Positions 1 to 13,500 of a DNA stretch of 64,000 nt are shown here, piece by piece (position 1 is the stretch's first letter; every line of letters starts with the position of its first letter). This DNA is from Strongylocentrotus purpuratus (lineage: Eukaryota > Echinodermata > Echinoidea > Camarodonta > Strongylocentrotidae): assembly GCF_000002235.5 (NCBI RefSeq), contig NW_022145609.1, positions 9,989,551-10,053,550 on the forward strand, written 5' to 3'. The position numbers and the translations under genes are program-made. Below the pieces are notes generated by a model. That model was not told the origin of the DNA and searched no databases. It saw nothing but the letters and a program-made list of their open reading frames with translations.

Positions 1-3
1 TAA

Positions 4-74
<71 letters not shown>

Positions 75-126
75 ATACTACTACTACTACTAGTAGTACT
101 ACTACTACTACTGTAGATGTTACCTG

Positions 127-177
<51 letters not shown>

Positions 178-201
178 ATACTACTACTACTAGTAGTAGT
201 A

Positions 202-248
<47 letters not shown>

Positions 249-263
249 TAACTACTCGGACTT

Positions 264-302
<39 letters not shown>

Positions 303-345
303 TTACTACTACTACTACTACTACTACTATACTACTTCTACTACA
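1..345. repeat. (TAC/GTA)n microsatellite
   Basis: Long TAC trinucleotide array with a few strand switches to TAG/GTA and short interruptions. Poly-Val reading frames across it are artefacts. Confidence 0.95.
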
Positions 346-2564
346 ATGTACTTTATTTCTACTACTGTTTATTTTTAACATTGGTTATCATCATCGTCGT
401 CATCATCATAATTTTTATCATTAATATTTGTATTAATATTATCATTATTGTTATTATTATCATTATTATTACTGGTGTTGCTGTTGTTTTTTATTACTAT
501 TATTGTGATTATTATACCATCATTGTAACGAATTTAACATAATTATTATAGTCATAATCATAACATGTACAAGGATATAATGATGATCAGAATGGTCTCA
601 GTGATGAGAACTGATGATGTTGATAATAAACAAATGGCATTGATATAGCAAATAGCAAAACTATTTTCTTTTCCAAAGTTTGAGACATAAACTCTTGGGA
701 GCTGCGTCAGCCATTTTGATCTCTCACTTGTCTTTTCAAACAAACCATTAACTGCTTAATAAAATTTTATTGTATGTTAATGTGCAAGGTCTTATCAACG
801 TATTCAGTCATAAATATTCTACGCCTTTGTTAAACGTGACAAAGCGAAATAATACGAGTTGAAGTGTCATTCGCAGTTCCATAATGTTTCAAACAGATTG
901 GATGAGAAACCGATAACATTATTTTATTTTGAAATATCAACCTTTACCTTTAAAATTGGCTCTTGTAAATTGTGAAAATAAATGAAAGAATTTCGAAACG
1001 ACAGAAAATCAAAACATGTTGATGAAGAAAAGAAGAAGAAAAAATGCTGAATATAAGAATGGTTCCTTTTAATAGTATACTGGCTATGATCTGTTCTTTT
1101 TCGTGTTGAAATTATAAATAAAACTCTTTAAATCGGGTTTCTGCTATTGTACATCTAGAGAAAATTTATTTATTTGGGCTCCTTATTTCCATCCGTTAAT
1201 ATATTTAAGACATCGAGGCCTACTTGGCCTGTTAAAAATATTGTGTGACAACGCTATTCATTGATATGTACTTTCAGGTATGGCCCTTCACATCCTTTTA
1301 TATCAGCCCCATGTATAGCATGCAGTTTACTTATGCAGTGGCGAATGTAAGGATGGGGAGGGGTCCAAGATGCGAGCGTCCCTCTAATTCTGGCCAGCCC
1401 TACTCATAGCATGAAAGTACAAGTCTTTGTCGACGCCCCTTTCTACTTCAAAATCCTTTATCTGCGACTGCAATGGCACACTTCTTTACAGATACTCAAG
1501 ATTTTCAAGGTAAAAATGATGAACTCTCGTAGAGGGTTGAAACCGAGAGCCTTTAATGCAATCCGTTTTAGACCCTCTTTACATTCGAATCAATTTCAGT
1601 TGATCCTAGCCGTCCCATAGGGACGAATATGAAATATGAGTCAATACATTAGTTTATGAAATTTCGTTCAGGAGAAAAGTACACTACTTCTGTTTATTGG
1701 AACCATCAACCTGGGAGCATATTACTTTCCACATTCTAGTTTGTGAAAAAGGATTATGCCTAAGTGTTGAAATGAATTAATTTATCACATGTTGAAAAAT
1801 TGAGCAAACTAATTGATCAAAGCTAATAAAAATGAACTACACGAAATAGTTTTTTGGGGGGCAGGGCGGGGGTTTTCCCCTGTCTATCAATTATTAAACG
1901 AATAATGTTTGTTTTATGTAACGTTTATAAAATGTATATTCGTAGGGACAACTTATTTATGTAATTGATATGTTAATTACATAGTTTAGTTCGCGTCAAT
2001 TCATTTATTCAATGACTCAACCTCGAAAAAAGGTTTTTCGTAAATTTTCAAGCAAAAATATCATCAGTTTATTTCATTGTACATTTCATTTCGTATCCGA
2101 GAACAATCTCGCAAGGTGTCAGGAATTTCACTTTACAATTCATGTGATATCAGAAAAGACATACAAGAGAATGATAGCAAGTTGTCAAGTATAGCACCTT
2201 TGATGTCATGCCACGTAACAAGTCGAGATTAAGTTGTTTACAATTTATGATTACGCTTATTGCAAGTCAGAGTTCGCTCGCTCGCCTCGTGTTATGGGAT
2301 GGTTACTCAATGTTTTGATTGGGCGTCGCTCGTCGGTTCTAAAAACCTACGTCATTTCTGAACCCGAAAATTGCCGCCTCCCATCCTTATTTTTTTCTCA
2401 AACGTATCAAATTGATTGATTGATAATTCTTTTTATTTTAATTACTAATTAGGCACGTTTTGGGTATGCAACGTTGATTATAGATTTATCCATATCGACA
2501 CCATCCGCCTTTTCATCTGTCCTCTAATTTGTTTTCAATACCATTTCCATCATCTTCCCTAACG

Positions 2565-2605
<41 letters not shown>

Positions 2606-3194
2606 GTCATCATCACTACAGTCATTATCATCACCACCACCACCACCATCCTCATCATCATCACATGATTACGTCATCACAACCAAAACACATAAACTGC
2701 AAAACCATCATCTTTAACAACAAGATGAACGCCCACTCACAAACTTCGAACAATACAATAATAGTAATCGTACAACCGATAATTACTATTCAACGCTCTA
2801 GAGCACTACTTTTGACACTTATTTCGATAACATACTATAAGACTTTTCCACGAGATGTGATATTGTTGTGTTAAACATAACTACATAAGTTTTAAAGAAT
2901 TAGGGAACGCCTGTGATAAGGGGTAAATAGGCACGTCACAAGCCATATTAACATGATTAAGCTGAATGTAGTCACTGATCGTGACGATGCAAAACAAAAA
3001 AACTACCACGAAACAAAATTCAATCCTTAAAATTATAACTGTAAATTTGTATGAAATGAATATCATTCCACACAATCATCATGAAGTGTGACTGTATTAA
3101 TTAAATGTGGTTGGAAAAAATACTTTTATTGGTGTTTATAAGAAGGCTTTTTAGAATGGAAACCAAAGAGAAATCATGGAAGAATTGGACTTAC
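346..3194. other. First intron of the left EAAT gene (no gene seen)
   Basis: AT-rich sequence with (ATT/TCA) low complexity at 380-520 and the (CAT)n block at 2555. Short open frames (for example 1411-1620) show no family features. It should be intron of the minus-strand gene whose first exon is at 3195-3832. Confidence 0.6.
2555..2665. repeat. (CAT)n microsatellite
   Basis: CAT/CAC trinucleotide array. Confidence 0.9.
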
Positions 3195-3832
3195 AAGATG
3201 AGATCCATGAAGGCATAGGCTGTATTAACCTCTTCTTCCGTGCCATCGGGATCCTTCTCAGTTCCTCCTCGACTACCAGGCTGGATGGTGACCACCAGTA
3301 TGATTCCGAGAATGACTGCGATCAGCGTGGTCAAAAAGTAGTAGGCCACCGCCCTGAGCCCCAGCTTTCCCGACATCGCCGAGTCGAGCGACGCCAGGCT
3401 GTTGATAAGACTGGAGACGATGAGGGGTACGATCATCATCTTCAGCATGTTCATGAAGAGGTTCCCGGGGAAGGTCAGGTAGTTGATCTGGTCTTGAGTG
3501 AAGTCATAGAAGAGCCCCAGAACGTACCCGAGCACGAAGCCCATGATGACGGAGGAGATCAGAAGGATAAGGAGGACGTTCTCCGAGTTCACCCATGATG
3601 GACATCGACGTTTTCCGCTATTGCTGTCCTCATCTGTATCACGAAATTCCGTCATCGTACCGTTCTCAAGGGCGACATCGTTGGCGTCGTGAACCACGTC
3701 TCCGTTTGTTGCATGGACCACGTCTCCGTTCATTCTCGTATTGTATATATTCCCGATAGCTTGCGCGACTTGTTTCAGAGTAGATGTGGGGTTGGCAAAG
3801 TTTTCTGCTGTTGTGTTGACAACCTCATCCAT
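3195..3832 (-). CDS. SLC1A-like: EAAT (SLC1-family glutamate/neutral amino acid transporter), first coding exon, partial gene
   Basis: The exon encodes 212 residues plus two bases. Residues 1-80 are a polar cytoplasmic N-terminus. TM1 is about 84-107. TM2 is about 120-148 and includes FPGNLFMNMLKMMIVPLIVS. TM3 is about 158-183, followed by the QPG turn. This order ([33 protein letters not shown]) is the N-terminal signature of EAAT/ASCT sodium-coupled carriers. The open frame ends with the donor TT|GTAAGT, phase 2, the same phase and place (AFMDLI) as in the neighbouring EAAT gene at 30193. The start codon has G at -3 and +4. No other EAAT exon is visible in 1-3194, so the first intron exceeds 3.1 kb and the rest lies off the left edge. 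Unlike the neighbour there is no intron after NMLK. Substrate cannot be told because the substrate-binding half is missing. Confidence 0.9.
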
Positions 3833-4563
3833 CGCCCCGCTGATAAAATATTGACGCTGCGATGGCGAATTCTACCAAATCCAGCAATCTGTTCTCATCT
3901 CATGGGTGTTTGCAAATGCTGATACGAAGGCGCAAAGGTTGTGTTTGTTTATCCTAATTGCATCATATAATACGGAACTGACTAGCACAGGAAATTTTCC
4001 AGAGGCGATTGTAGAGAATGATTAGCGAACCCTTGAGTGGAAAATGTCCCTCCACCTTGAACCCCTGACGGTCAGGTGTGCAAATTTTGGCGGGTTCAAA
4101 GTGCGCCAAAAGTGCGCCAACGAGCAAGGACAAGAGATGGGGAAATAAATGATGTATTCAGGATTGTGTTTGCTTCTCAACAGTGATTTCAATTACATAG
4201 CATGTGTATTAAACTCAGTAATTAAATGCATTATATCAACCAGTATTCATAGTAGTTTTAAAACCTTTAGAGCAAGAAGATTATTCAAAAGGTTTGATAT
4301 GGAATCATCAATATTAGTGATTTAAAGTATCCTTGATTAAAAAATATATTTTGTTTTGATTGAGCTTCTTTACTCTCCTTCCATGGTACATATAGTTAGA
4401 ATGCTAAATTTAAAGTTGTATTACTTTTATTTCTTAGCAAATATGAAAAGAAATACATATTCAACATGGGTTTAAATTGTATGAATTTGATTTCGTAGTC
4501 AATTTTTAATTAAGTGTCAAAAGCTACTTCAGGTAGGTAAAGCATGCTGTTTATGTATTAATG

Positions 4564-4749
4564 TTAAAGCCCATCTATACTAGTTTGGCATGGCGGGATA
4601 AGGCCTTCCTGCAAGGTCACTGGCAGGTGGTTATCTCATCAAATCAGCTCTCAAGTAACATAAGAAAAGGGGCATCATGAGGATCAACGGGTGCCGCTTA
4701 GGCCTTGTTGGCAGTATCTATAGCTAAAAGTAGTGCAGTGGGGCTTTAA
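4564..4749 (+). mobile_element. TTAAAGCCC MITE family, copy A
   Basis: 186 bp bounded by TTAAAGCCC and GGGCTTTAA. Contains GCAAGGTCACTGGCAGGTGG, AACATAAGAAAAGGGG and GCAGTGGGGCTTTAA. The best bounded copy of the family. Confidence 0.75.
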
Positions 4750-4778
4750 GTTTCCTTTAATTATATTCACTGAATCCA

Positions 4779-4866
4779 ATGACCGGGGTAATAGTATTTT
4801 TGTAAAACGCTTAGAGACATTTGTATTAAGCGCTATATAAAAGCTAAATTTTATTATTATTATTCT
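4779..4866 (+). repeat. LINE/SINE-like 3' end with (TTA)n tail
   Basis: GTAAAACGCTTAGAGACATT, TAAGCGCTATATAAAAGC, then ATTTTATTATTATTATT. A short dispersed tail; the upstream part is not recognised. Confidence 0.4.
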
Positions 4867-6724
4867 TTGGAAAATTCATTCACAAAAATGGTATTAATAT
4901 TCGCCTTATTTATATTCACTTTTGTCATGGAATGCATGATGCAAACTTGTTTTTATGATAATAGAAACACAAAGTCATGCCTAAAGAAACTGTGTAATAT
5001 TCATTTTAGATAGATAAATACAGGACTCTCTTGTGACGTGGTTTCATGTATACCCTTCTGAAAATATCTACCAACACTTCTTGTCAGGACTACACACACA
5101 CTCAAGAAAGAAAGATTACCGACAGTCCTTTTCAGGACTCCCCAATCCCCCCTCTCTCTTACATGGTGCACCCGTAAGCCTACTGCATATCTACATCACC
5201 ATGCAAGCCAATACTTATAATCAGCATCCAAATATCATCTTGTCTGAAGAACACAACACCAACAAATTAACGAATAAAATGATAAATAACTCTTGCGAAA
5301 TTCATTTGAAATAGTAGCTCCTAGTATTTCTTAGTTTTCGAAAACTATATGGGATAAAATCAAACTAACTAAACCTTGTTAATAACCACGCAAGCACATT
5401 AAATACAAGCATCATCAAGTCCGGATTACGGGGCGATTAATGTATGGTTCTTTCGTCATCCCCGATAGCAACATCATGAACTGATTATAAATCAGATATC
5501 ATATTCATTTTACACGCAGATTAGTTCCACGGCCATCCAGCTGACGCTTTATAATTAATTACAAATTTTGATTTTTGTTGCTGTTTGTTGTTGTTGTTTT
5601 TGTTGTTTGTAAGTCATGATGCTCGTTATCAAAATGATGCCCATCGTCGTCTGTTAGGGGCCTAAAGGGTGTTAGTTCTGTGTAAAATGATAACGAGGTT
5701 TAAGAAGACCTTATCCGATAACGTACAAATACAGGTATCCAATATATTGTTCGTTTCCCACTTACTGTTGTTGATCGTAAAGGCATGTTTTGGGGGAGGG
5801 GAGAAGGGGGGGGGGGTTGGGTTGGGGGTTTCTTTGAGGAAAGGCGGAGAAACACAATATTTGAGTAATTCGTCAACCTTTAATACCATATTGTGTAGAT
5901 ATTTCAAGTTCCCGTGATTCAGTACTTTAACCTAGTCATAGGAGAAACTTAGAGCTGGAAATGGTTTAGGGGTGTGTTCGGGGCCGGTTGTTTGACCAAG
6001 AAATTTTCCCGCGCTAACATGATTATATACGATGTATCTTTTATTTTGACTGAGGAGCTGATGGCATGGAGAGAAAGAGGGAGAGAGAGAGAGAGAGAGG
6101 GAGAGAGAACTGATTATTTTGACTGTATATGGAAGAGTTTTAATGTGCCATTATATTGGTCGTTTTGGGCATATTCTAAGGAAGATGAATAAGGGAAAAC
6201 GCCATCATTCCATGTGGACTATTTCCTGTTTGTGTTCCGAATTTAAATTTAGTCAGAATCGGCAATTTTTAGGAGGAGAACATGTCACTGTATTTACCCA
6301 TTCGTTGAAAGATTATTCAAATATTCAGGTAGAACGAAAATAGAATCAAAACTCCTATACATTTCGTGAGTAAATGTTGACCCATCTCCCAGGTGAAAAG
6401 GCTTCTGGATAATTGTAAAGGTACATGCTCGTCCAGTATAGGTGTGCAAGCACGGATGAACCTGCGTCCTACATTTCTAAAGTGATTGTTTGAGTTGAAA
6501 AATGATGTGCTTTATTGATAAAGATGAGCTTGCAAAACTTTTTTCTTTTGACTAGTGTGTCTCTAGCTAGAAAAAAAAAATGAGAAAGATAACTTTATAG
6601 AATCATGAAGTATGTGCAAAATGTATGATTCGTTGATGTAAATCGCATAGATCTTATACAAATTAGCGACTCGACGCCGCCTCCTCACTTTCCCCCACAT
6701 TTTTTGTTCGTTACATTTCAGATT

Positions 6725-6900
6725 TTTCATTTTTTGGACACACCTATGTAAAAAAAAATTCCTTTACATTGCGAAAAGTTACAGCAATAATTATTTCGCA
6801 CATTTTTCCTTGAAGATTCAAGCAATGTTTTACATTCTAAGAGCAGAAACGGGACATTTTTGTTAATTTTATGTATAAAAAAGGGGTTTATACATTCTTA
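6725..6900. repeat. Dispersed repeat related to 23465-23640
   Basis: Shares a succession of words (CATTTTTCC-TGA-GATTCAAG, GTTTTACA, GACA-TT-TGTTA, ATTT-TATGTA) with 23465-23640. Diverged; family unknown. Confidence 0.4.
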
Positions 6901-7059
6901 TTGTTACGTATTAACATGTGATTTTTCTTATCTGCTAGGCTTTCCAGAGGTGTGAGTACATAAACTAGGTTATTTGTATCTAGAAACCAGCGTTCTTTCC
7001 CCTTTTCTATCTTTCTAAATATCAAGTCACTCTCTCCCCCTCGTTTCTATTTTATTTTA

Positions 7060-7325
7060 GTTAAACTAAGGGCTGAAAGTAAATCAAGCTTTAATAATAT
7101 CCTATCATGTTTATTGAATTTATATCAACAATATTATGTATTAAGCGTGTAACTTATTTTTCTGTTTTATTTGTTTTACATGCTCTATGTTTCATATATT
7201 GTATTCGAAAAGGGTATTAATGATAATGTATCAACATTTAAATGTCACTGTAATGTACATGAATTTTATTTTGGAAAGAGAAAGATGAAACAAATGGTAT
7301 AGAAATCAATAAATCAAATCAAATC
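7060..7325 (+). repeat. LINE-like 3' end with (AATCA)n tail
   Basis: AT-rich stretch ending ATCAATAAATCAAATCAAATC. The AATAAA hexamer lies within the tail. Confidence 0.45.
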
Positions 7326-7825
7326 AAATCATATTAGCACGGAAAAAATTACACTCTTAATCATGCTCATGGCGTTAATACGTTTCCTAAAATGAATAAC
7401 AGAGTGAAAAATACAAAAGAAAGGTTCCAATGTGCACATATAAATCCAAAAAGTATTGATTTCATGGGATACCTTTCTCCTGTATCCCTGTGTAAAGAGA
7501 GGAAAATCTAGATTGGAGCATATAGGTTCATGATTGGAGTCTTTATTACAACACGAAAGCCACCGTACTATTTACATTAGTTCAATTTGGATCGATTCGA
7601 TTGTATAATTGTGGATTTCTTGTTTTACCGGCTATAGTCCATTATTATCTTTTTATCGTCATCATAAACAACAGCATCAACAACACCATCATCACTATTA
7701 CCAACATCATCAACTGCTGCTGCGACAACCCGGCGTCCATCAACGAAAACGCTACTACTAATACCATTTCTATGAACAACAACGAAATCATCATCATCAT
7801 CATATTATTAAATATCAATGATTTT

Positions 7826-8036
7826 CTTTCCAAGGGAAGCCATATCAGGAACAGAGCTTCTCGAGAGCCCTGCAATACTACCCAAGCAATTGCCAAGTAC
7901 TCGTTTACACCTGGGTGGCGAGATGCAAAATGGGGACCAATGCCTTGTCAAAGGACATAAGTGCCTGGCTGGGATTCGAACCCTCAACCCTTGGATCGAG
8001 TGTCAAGTGAATGAACCACTACACCATGCCAACTCC
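7826..8036 (-). mobile_element. tRNA-derived SINE
   Basis: On the minus strand, A-box-like TGGTGTAGTGGTTCATT and B-box GGTTCGAATCCC stand about 35 bp apart, followed by an unrelated body (CCTTTGACAAGGCATTGGT). It ends in a (GAT)n tract. Confidence 0.65.
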
Positions 8037-9114
8037 ACAATAACACCATCATCAACAACAATTTAAAAAATGATAACAACAACAGCTGCAGCAATGAGAG
8101 AAAATAGTTTTTTTGTTTCCATAAACAATTATTATAGTAGTATTACTTTAATGCAATTCCTTTACACGTAACATATACATAAAACACCCCTGATGAAATG
8201 AACACACAATATGGATAATAACACCGTGATTAATTAATATATATTGTGATTATATTTTATTTAAAAAATACAATTTAAAAAGTATCTGAACAACGAGTTT
8301 AAATGGAAGACCATGATATCATGCATCTTGTGAGAATTTTGCCTGCCGAGAAACGATAAAACAGATTTGTATCAGAAATTAATTGACATGATGTACATAA
8401 ATTGACTTGAAGTAAATTGGCGTACATTAATGGGAATCTTTGTTGAATATATACATTGCCAAAAGTAAATCATTGTTAATGTTCAAGTACAACGTACATT
8501 TAGACAAACACCAATCTACTATGATATTTATTTAATACGACAGGTCGTTCAATTGGCTGGTTTATCGTGCTTACTGCTACTTGGCATGCTAACGAAGAGG
8601 GCGACATGAACGAAAGGTTTGACTCACTTACATATCATGGTACCGATTGCTTTTTAAAAAAATACTTTGTGACGGATAGTGTTTCATTTTTTTCTTCATC
8701 CATTTTCTGAAGTAATAATTGCAGGTTTCAAAAGAGTGACAAAACACTATAAAGTTCGGAATAGGCAGTAGTTCTGGTGAAGTGCAGCAAAGTGTAGTGT
8801 GTAATTAAGTTCTATGCAAGCCAATCAAATAGTTGAAATTTTCAGGGTGAATTCTTTTTAAATAGAATGAACCAGGGGTATATATTAACGATAAAGTAAG
8901 AAAGTAAGACGAAAACCCACAGAAGTAAGGAAACATGGGCTAATACACGAATGGGCATCAGGGTTAGTTAACAAGTATCGTTTTATATAAAAACGTTTAG
9001 ACAAAATAGCAAATAAAATGTATCATATATCTGAAACAGGACGATAGAATATTCATCATCTTTGCGTTCATCACACAACTGTTCCCCAATTTCTAGTAAA
9101 AGTAAGAGCCACTA

Positions 9115-9400
9115 TTCAATTCAATTCAATTCGTTTATGTACGTCAACTTTTTAAAGAAAATAAGAAAATAGCTAAATATATACATATACTCTCATATAA
9201 AACGTTATATTATAATACACAGACAGTAATACATCGGATGAAAGACAACGCGATTACACACAGGATTTCTAGTGGGTATACACTGAGGCATTGAAATTGC
9301 TCTTGGCTTGATTACCCGAAAGTCTTTGCGATCGTGTTTGAAAGGAGAACAATGTATACTAATATAATACGTAGAAGAAACCCACAATCCCATTATTTTA
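9115..9400 (-). repeat. LINE-like 3' end with (AATTG)n tail, minus strand
   Basis: ATTCAATTCAATTCAATTCG at the low-coordinate end, followed by AT-rich 3' UTR-like sequence. Right boundary uncertain. Confidence 0.45.
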
Positions 9401-10121
9401 TAAGTTACAACAAAAAGTAACTAAAGATAAAGATAGTTGATTACAACGAAATAAAGTGAGCCTTATTTTACGTTCCTTCACCACCAATACAAGTATTCTA
9501 ATTCCACTGATTATGCAAAATTCTGAGTACAACCATGATTTATGTATATTTCGTAGATCAAATTCGTAACGTAATCCGATAATTTACAAAAACATCCTGA
9601 TTTCATTTTGAGCCATGTATAAAAGGTGAATACAATGATTTAAAATTCTTTTGTGCGTAATTAGATTGTAATTTTTAATCTTGTACATGTATATTGTATT
9701 ATACTTTATTATAATAATCATACATCGTTATTATGATTAGTAAACGAAAACTGATAGAAAAAGTGATAGAAAAAATAAAGATTAAAATACAAAGACATCG
9801 ACAATTCCTGTTGTGGTCACATGTAAAGGCCTGTATCATCTGACACACACTAGTACTTATGGGACTGGGACTTATTCCATTTATATTAAATCCTAATTTA
9901 CCAAAATACATATAACATGAAGACGTAACAGAAAAATTGTATTTACAAAGTTTGCGTCTCGTATGACCAACTGTTTGAAAAATGATAGTGGTAATTCTTT
10001 TGCTCGACTGGATTTCACATTCCTCCAGTTCCAAATGTTTTTTGATATAATTGTGAACTTATTTTATCACTTTATTTCATCTTACTATATTCTTACGTAA
10101 GATTTATAAAATATATATTCA

Positions 10122-10127
10122 TTTATT
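10122..10127 (-). terminator. Candidate polyadenylation signal of the EAAT2-like gene
   Basis: AATAAA on the minus strand about 276 nt after the stop. A second AATAAA lies at 10071-10076. Choice between them is not resolved by sequence. Confidence 0.45.
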
Positions 10128-10402
10128 CAAGGAAGACGGTGAGCTGATTTTGAAGGATTACAAAACAAATTTGTTTCATTTATCTTTATCATTATCATCA
10201 TCATCATTATCATTGTTATTATTACTATTCCTATCATTGTTTTTTTTTTTTTTGGGGGCGGGGGGGCGGGGGTTAGGGGTAGATTGCCAGAAGTTTAAAT
10301 CAAGTTTGCTTTTGTTTAGGGTAAAATCTCTGATTTCGTTTTCATCAACTAAAATAGTGACTTATTCTGAATCCGGATACGAAGACCGATAACGATGTCG
10401 CT

Positions 10403-10592
10403 TTACAAGCGTGTATCATCCCCAGAGATGTTACCGTCCATCTGGTCGAAGGGGACCTTCTTCTCGTCTTTGTAACCGTTGGTCAGCGCCTTCTCCTGGT
10501 CAATGCGGTCGAAGTCCTGTTTGGTGAAATGGTATATGATGCCACAACCGAACGAGTCGCCCTCTACGTTTACGGTGGTACGAACTCGGTCC
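10403..10592 (-). CDS. SLC1A2-like: EAAT2-like gene, terminal exon 8 (residues 466-528, stop)
   Basis: Acceptor TTTTCCCAG. Encodes the rest of TM8 ([19 protein letters not shown]) and a short charged C-tail ending in TAA. Arg470 is the residue expected to hold the acidic side chain of glutamate or aspartate. Glu476 stands where relatives have a hydrophobic residue between NV and GD. The C-tail after TM8 is much shorter than in mammalian EAAT2. Confidence 0.9.
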
Positions 10593-13500
10593 CTGGGAAA
10601 AGGTCAAAAAACGTCATGATGACATCCCTCGAATCGTTAATTTTCACCAATAGATAGATTTGATGTATTCAATTTGTTAAACAGCGCGTTGAATCATAAG
10701 AATAGAAAATGGATTGCAAGAGCTCATAATAATGTTGGTATGTGAAACACTAATGTGAAAACCCAAACAGAAACACATAACAGTAAATCTCTTATCTAGA
10801 ACCTTCGAGAAAATGTCAAATTGATTTCTATGTTTCTGTTGCTTTCGTTGTTTCAACTACTTGGTCTCATATTTCATGAACCTTCCTAAATTCTATAATC
10901 GAAATAAACAAATTAGTAAGTTAAAACTATCCTTGATACTATGGATTTTACAATGACCAAGGCTTTATAATTTGTATGCCTCATCTAAAGAAATTCTGAG
11001 GAGAGTGAGACTGTGTACTCCGACGTTTCTAGATGAAGGCATCAATGAAAGGAACAGTGCCCTTCTTATAACTTTTCATCCTCGCCAAACAGGGATCATT
11101 TTTATTTTGAATTACGAAACTTACAAGAACCAATCAATGACGAGGATGAGAGTGATGTCATCGGCTGGCAGACCCACAGCGTTGAGTACAATCACCAAGG
11201 TTACCAGACCAGCTTGTGGCACGCCTGCTGCTCCAACACTAGCCAGTGTAGCTGTGATGCTGGGAGGTAAAAAATAAACGGAGAGAAACTCATGATGAAG
11301 GGGTTCGAATCGTTACATATTTAAAGGGCACTTGAACATGGCATTGATACCCAATCTACCTGTGGATGTTGACATTCTAAGTGTGAAAAGGGTTATAATT
11401 TGGTTCTTCGGTCAACTAAAGGCCCGGTCACACAGCCTTTCGCGTCTGTATCGCGGGTAAAATTTCGCGATTTTTTTTTTGCCCGCGGTTGCCCGTGGTG
11501 GAAAATGTGCAAAATTGGCTTACCCGCGGTTTACCCGTGGTATGCCCGCGGAACAGACGCCGGCGACTGTTCCGCGTCCTTATCGCGGGTGAAGCGCGGC
11601 GGTACCGCGGCCTACCACGCTTACACGCGGTACACACGCTAATGCACGTGATAACAACGCGGTACAGACGCGGAACAAACGTGCTATGACCGTGCTCCAC
11701 CCGCGATTACCCGCTAAAATTTCACGTCCAATTCCGCGTGTAACCACGTCTTAACCGCGGCCGTAGCACGTCCTAGCACGATCGTTCCGCGTCTGTACCG
11801 CGTCTTTACCGCGTGTGTACCACGTGTACCCACGTGTACCGCCCGCGATTACCCGCGGTCTAAATTTTTGGGCAGCCCAAAACTTTTTCGCGCGGCCAAC
11901 CGCGTGTGAATTTCTTACCGCGTGTAACGACGGGTAAAGTACGGCTGTATCGCGTCTTTATCGCGACCTCAAAGCGTCCAACAGCGTCTGCTTCACGGGC
12001 AGAAATTTTTGGCCGTGATTCGGCCGCGATACGCCCGTGGAGGGCTGTGTGACCGGGCCTTAAGGAAGAGATTAAACGAAGCTAGATAGGTTTAACTTTG
12101 GCACAGAAAGATTTTTTAAACCCTGAAATCAATTTTTTAAAAAACATCCAAAGAGATTTTTATGATTGGTAGCTCTTGTAACTGTCGTGTATGTGAGTAC
12201 AGTTTTCTAAAACAAATCACAACTAAAACGTGAAAAGTCGTGGTATTTTTTGTTTTTACTCGAGCAAAGAATAATTTGCCTTGTTGTACCTGATGACGAT
12301 GACGTCGACGGCGTCGAGGTCGAAGTCATTGACCTGGGCGATGAAGATAGCGGCCACGGCTTCGTAGAGGGCAGTACCATCCATGTTAATGGTTGCACCG
12401 ATAGGCAGAACGAAGCGAGTTACTCGTTTGTCAATCTTGTTATTAGTCTCAAGACTGTTGATGGTTATCGGTAGAGTGGCCGAGCTGAAATGAAAACAGA
12501 TAAAGAAAGGTTATGAACAAGAATACCATTGGTGGGTTTCATCACGTTTAGATATAGGCCTACATGTATACCAAAAAGCCTTTTTTTGCAAAAAAAATCA
12601 AAGACCAGTTGTCGATTACTAATATTAAAGATTATCTGTACTATTGTATAGGAGGGATCAGACTACTCTGCAAGATCACTGGACAGGTAGTTATATCATC
12701 AACTCAGCTCCCAATTAACATAAGAAAAAGAGGATCATGGTAACCGATTAGGCATTGTTTTCTTTATAGAGGGAACAAGTGGCTACAAGTAGGACAGTGT
12801 GGCTTTAAGATATTACAAAAGGCAACCAGTGATAAGCAACGCCCATGAGAAAGAAATATCAATACAGAGAGCAGGCACCTTGCCAACTTACAGAAGAAGA
12901 CAACAAGTAAAAGACGGAATCTTACTCCTACTGACCCTTCATAATGACTTCTCGTGAATATTAGGGGGGGGGATACATTTTTACGAAATGTCCTGTAACC
13001 GACTACCCGAACCGACGCGAAGATCCGGCGGAACGAAGTAAGCCCAATGAAATATTGTGAAGAGCATGCTACTATTCAAGGACGTTCTATTATTGCCATG
13101 TTGAACAGAATGTAGTTTAAGGGTAAATGGGACAACCACAAAGCACCGTTATGTTTCGTCGACTTTGTGACGTCACGCTTCGACGAAACTCAATTATTAT
13201 TTCTTAAGGAACCCGCTGGGCATGATAGCACTCTGACAATAAACACAAAGTTCATTTTGATGAATGACAAGATTAACATAGAATACCAGCCACTTTGAGG
13301 AAGAGTTTAAGACAATATTCATAAAGTACTTTGAACTTGATATGATAGACACGTGTTCAAGGCCACATTGCTTGTGACATGAACCATGTTTGTGTAACTT
13401 GCACTATTAGTAGGTGTTGACATCATGGTTATAAATATGGTATCAATATTTAAAAAATGCATGTCATTGTTACTACAGCATATTTTGCCTTAGTTACCCG

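Larger units (their letters stand above)
3833..10402. other. Intergenic and 3' flank between the two EAAT genes
   Basis: Holds the promoter side of the left EAAT gene, a GCGCCAAAA-rich patch near 4090-4125 (TTTTGGCGGG, GTGCGCCAAAAGTGCGCCAA), one MITE (4564), LINE-like 3' ends (4779, 7060, 9115) and a SINE (7826). No further exon recognised. Confidence 0.6.

Noticed and set aside
3176..3598. 140-codon plus-strand open frame
   Set aside because: Antisense shadow of the EAAT exon at 3195-3832.
7969..7982. tRNA gene suggested by GGTTCGAATCCC boxes at 7969, 26406, 38888 and 39870
   Set aside because: Only A and B boxes are present; acceptor and anticodon stems do not pair. These are SINE heads.
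11400..11700. Arg-rich open frames on both strands, repeated at 50687-51014
   Set aside because: They lie inside the CpG-rich MITE copies, are present in several frames, and have no domain.
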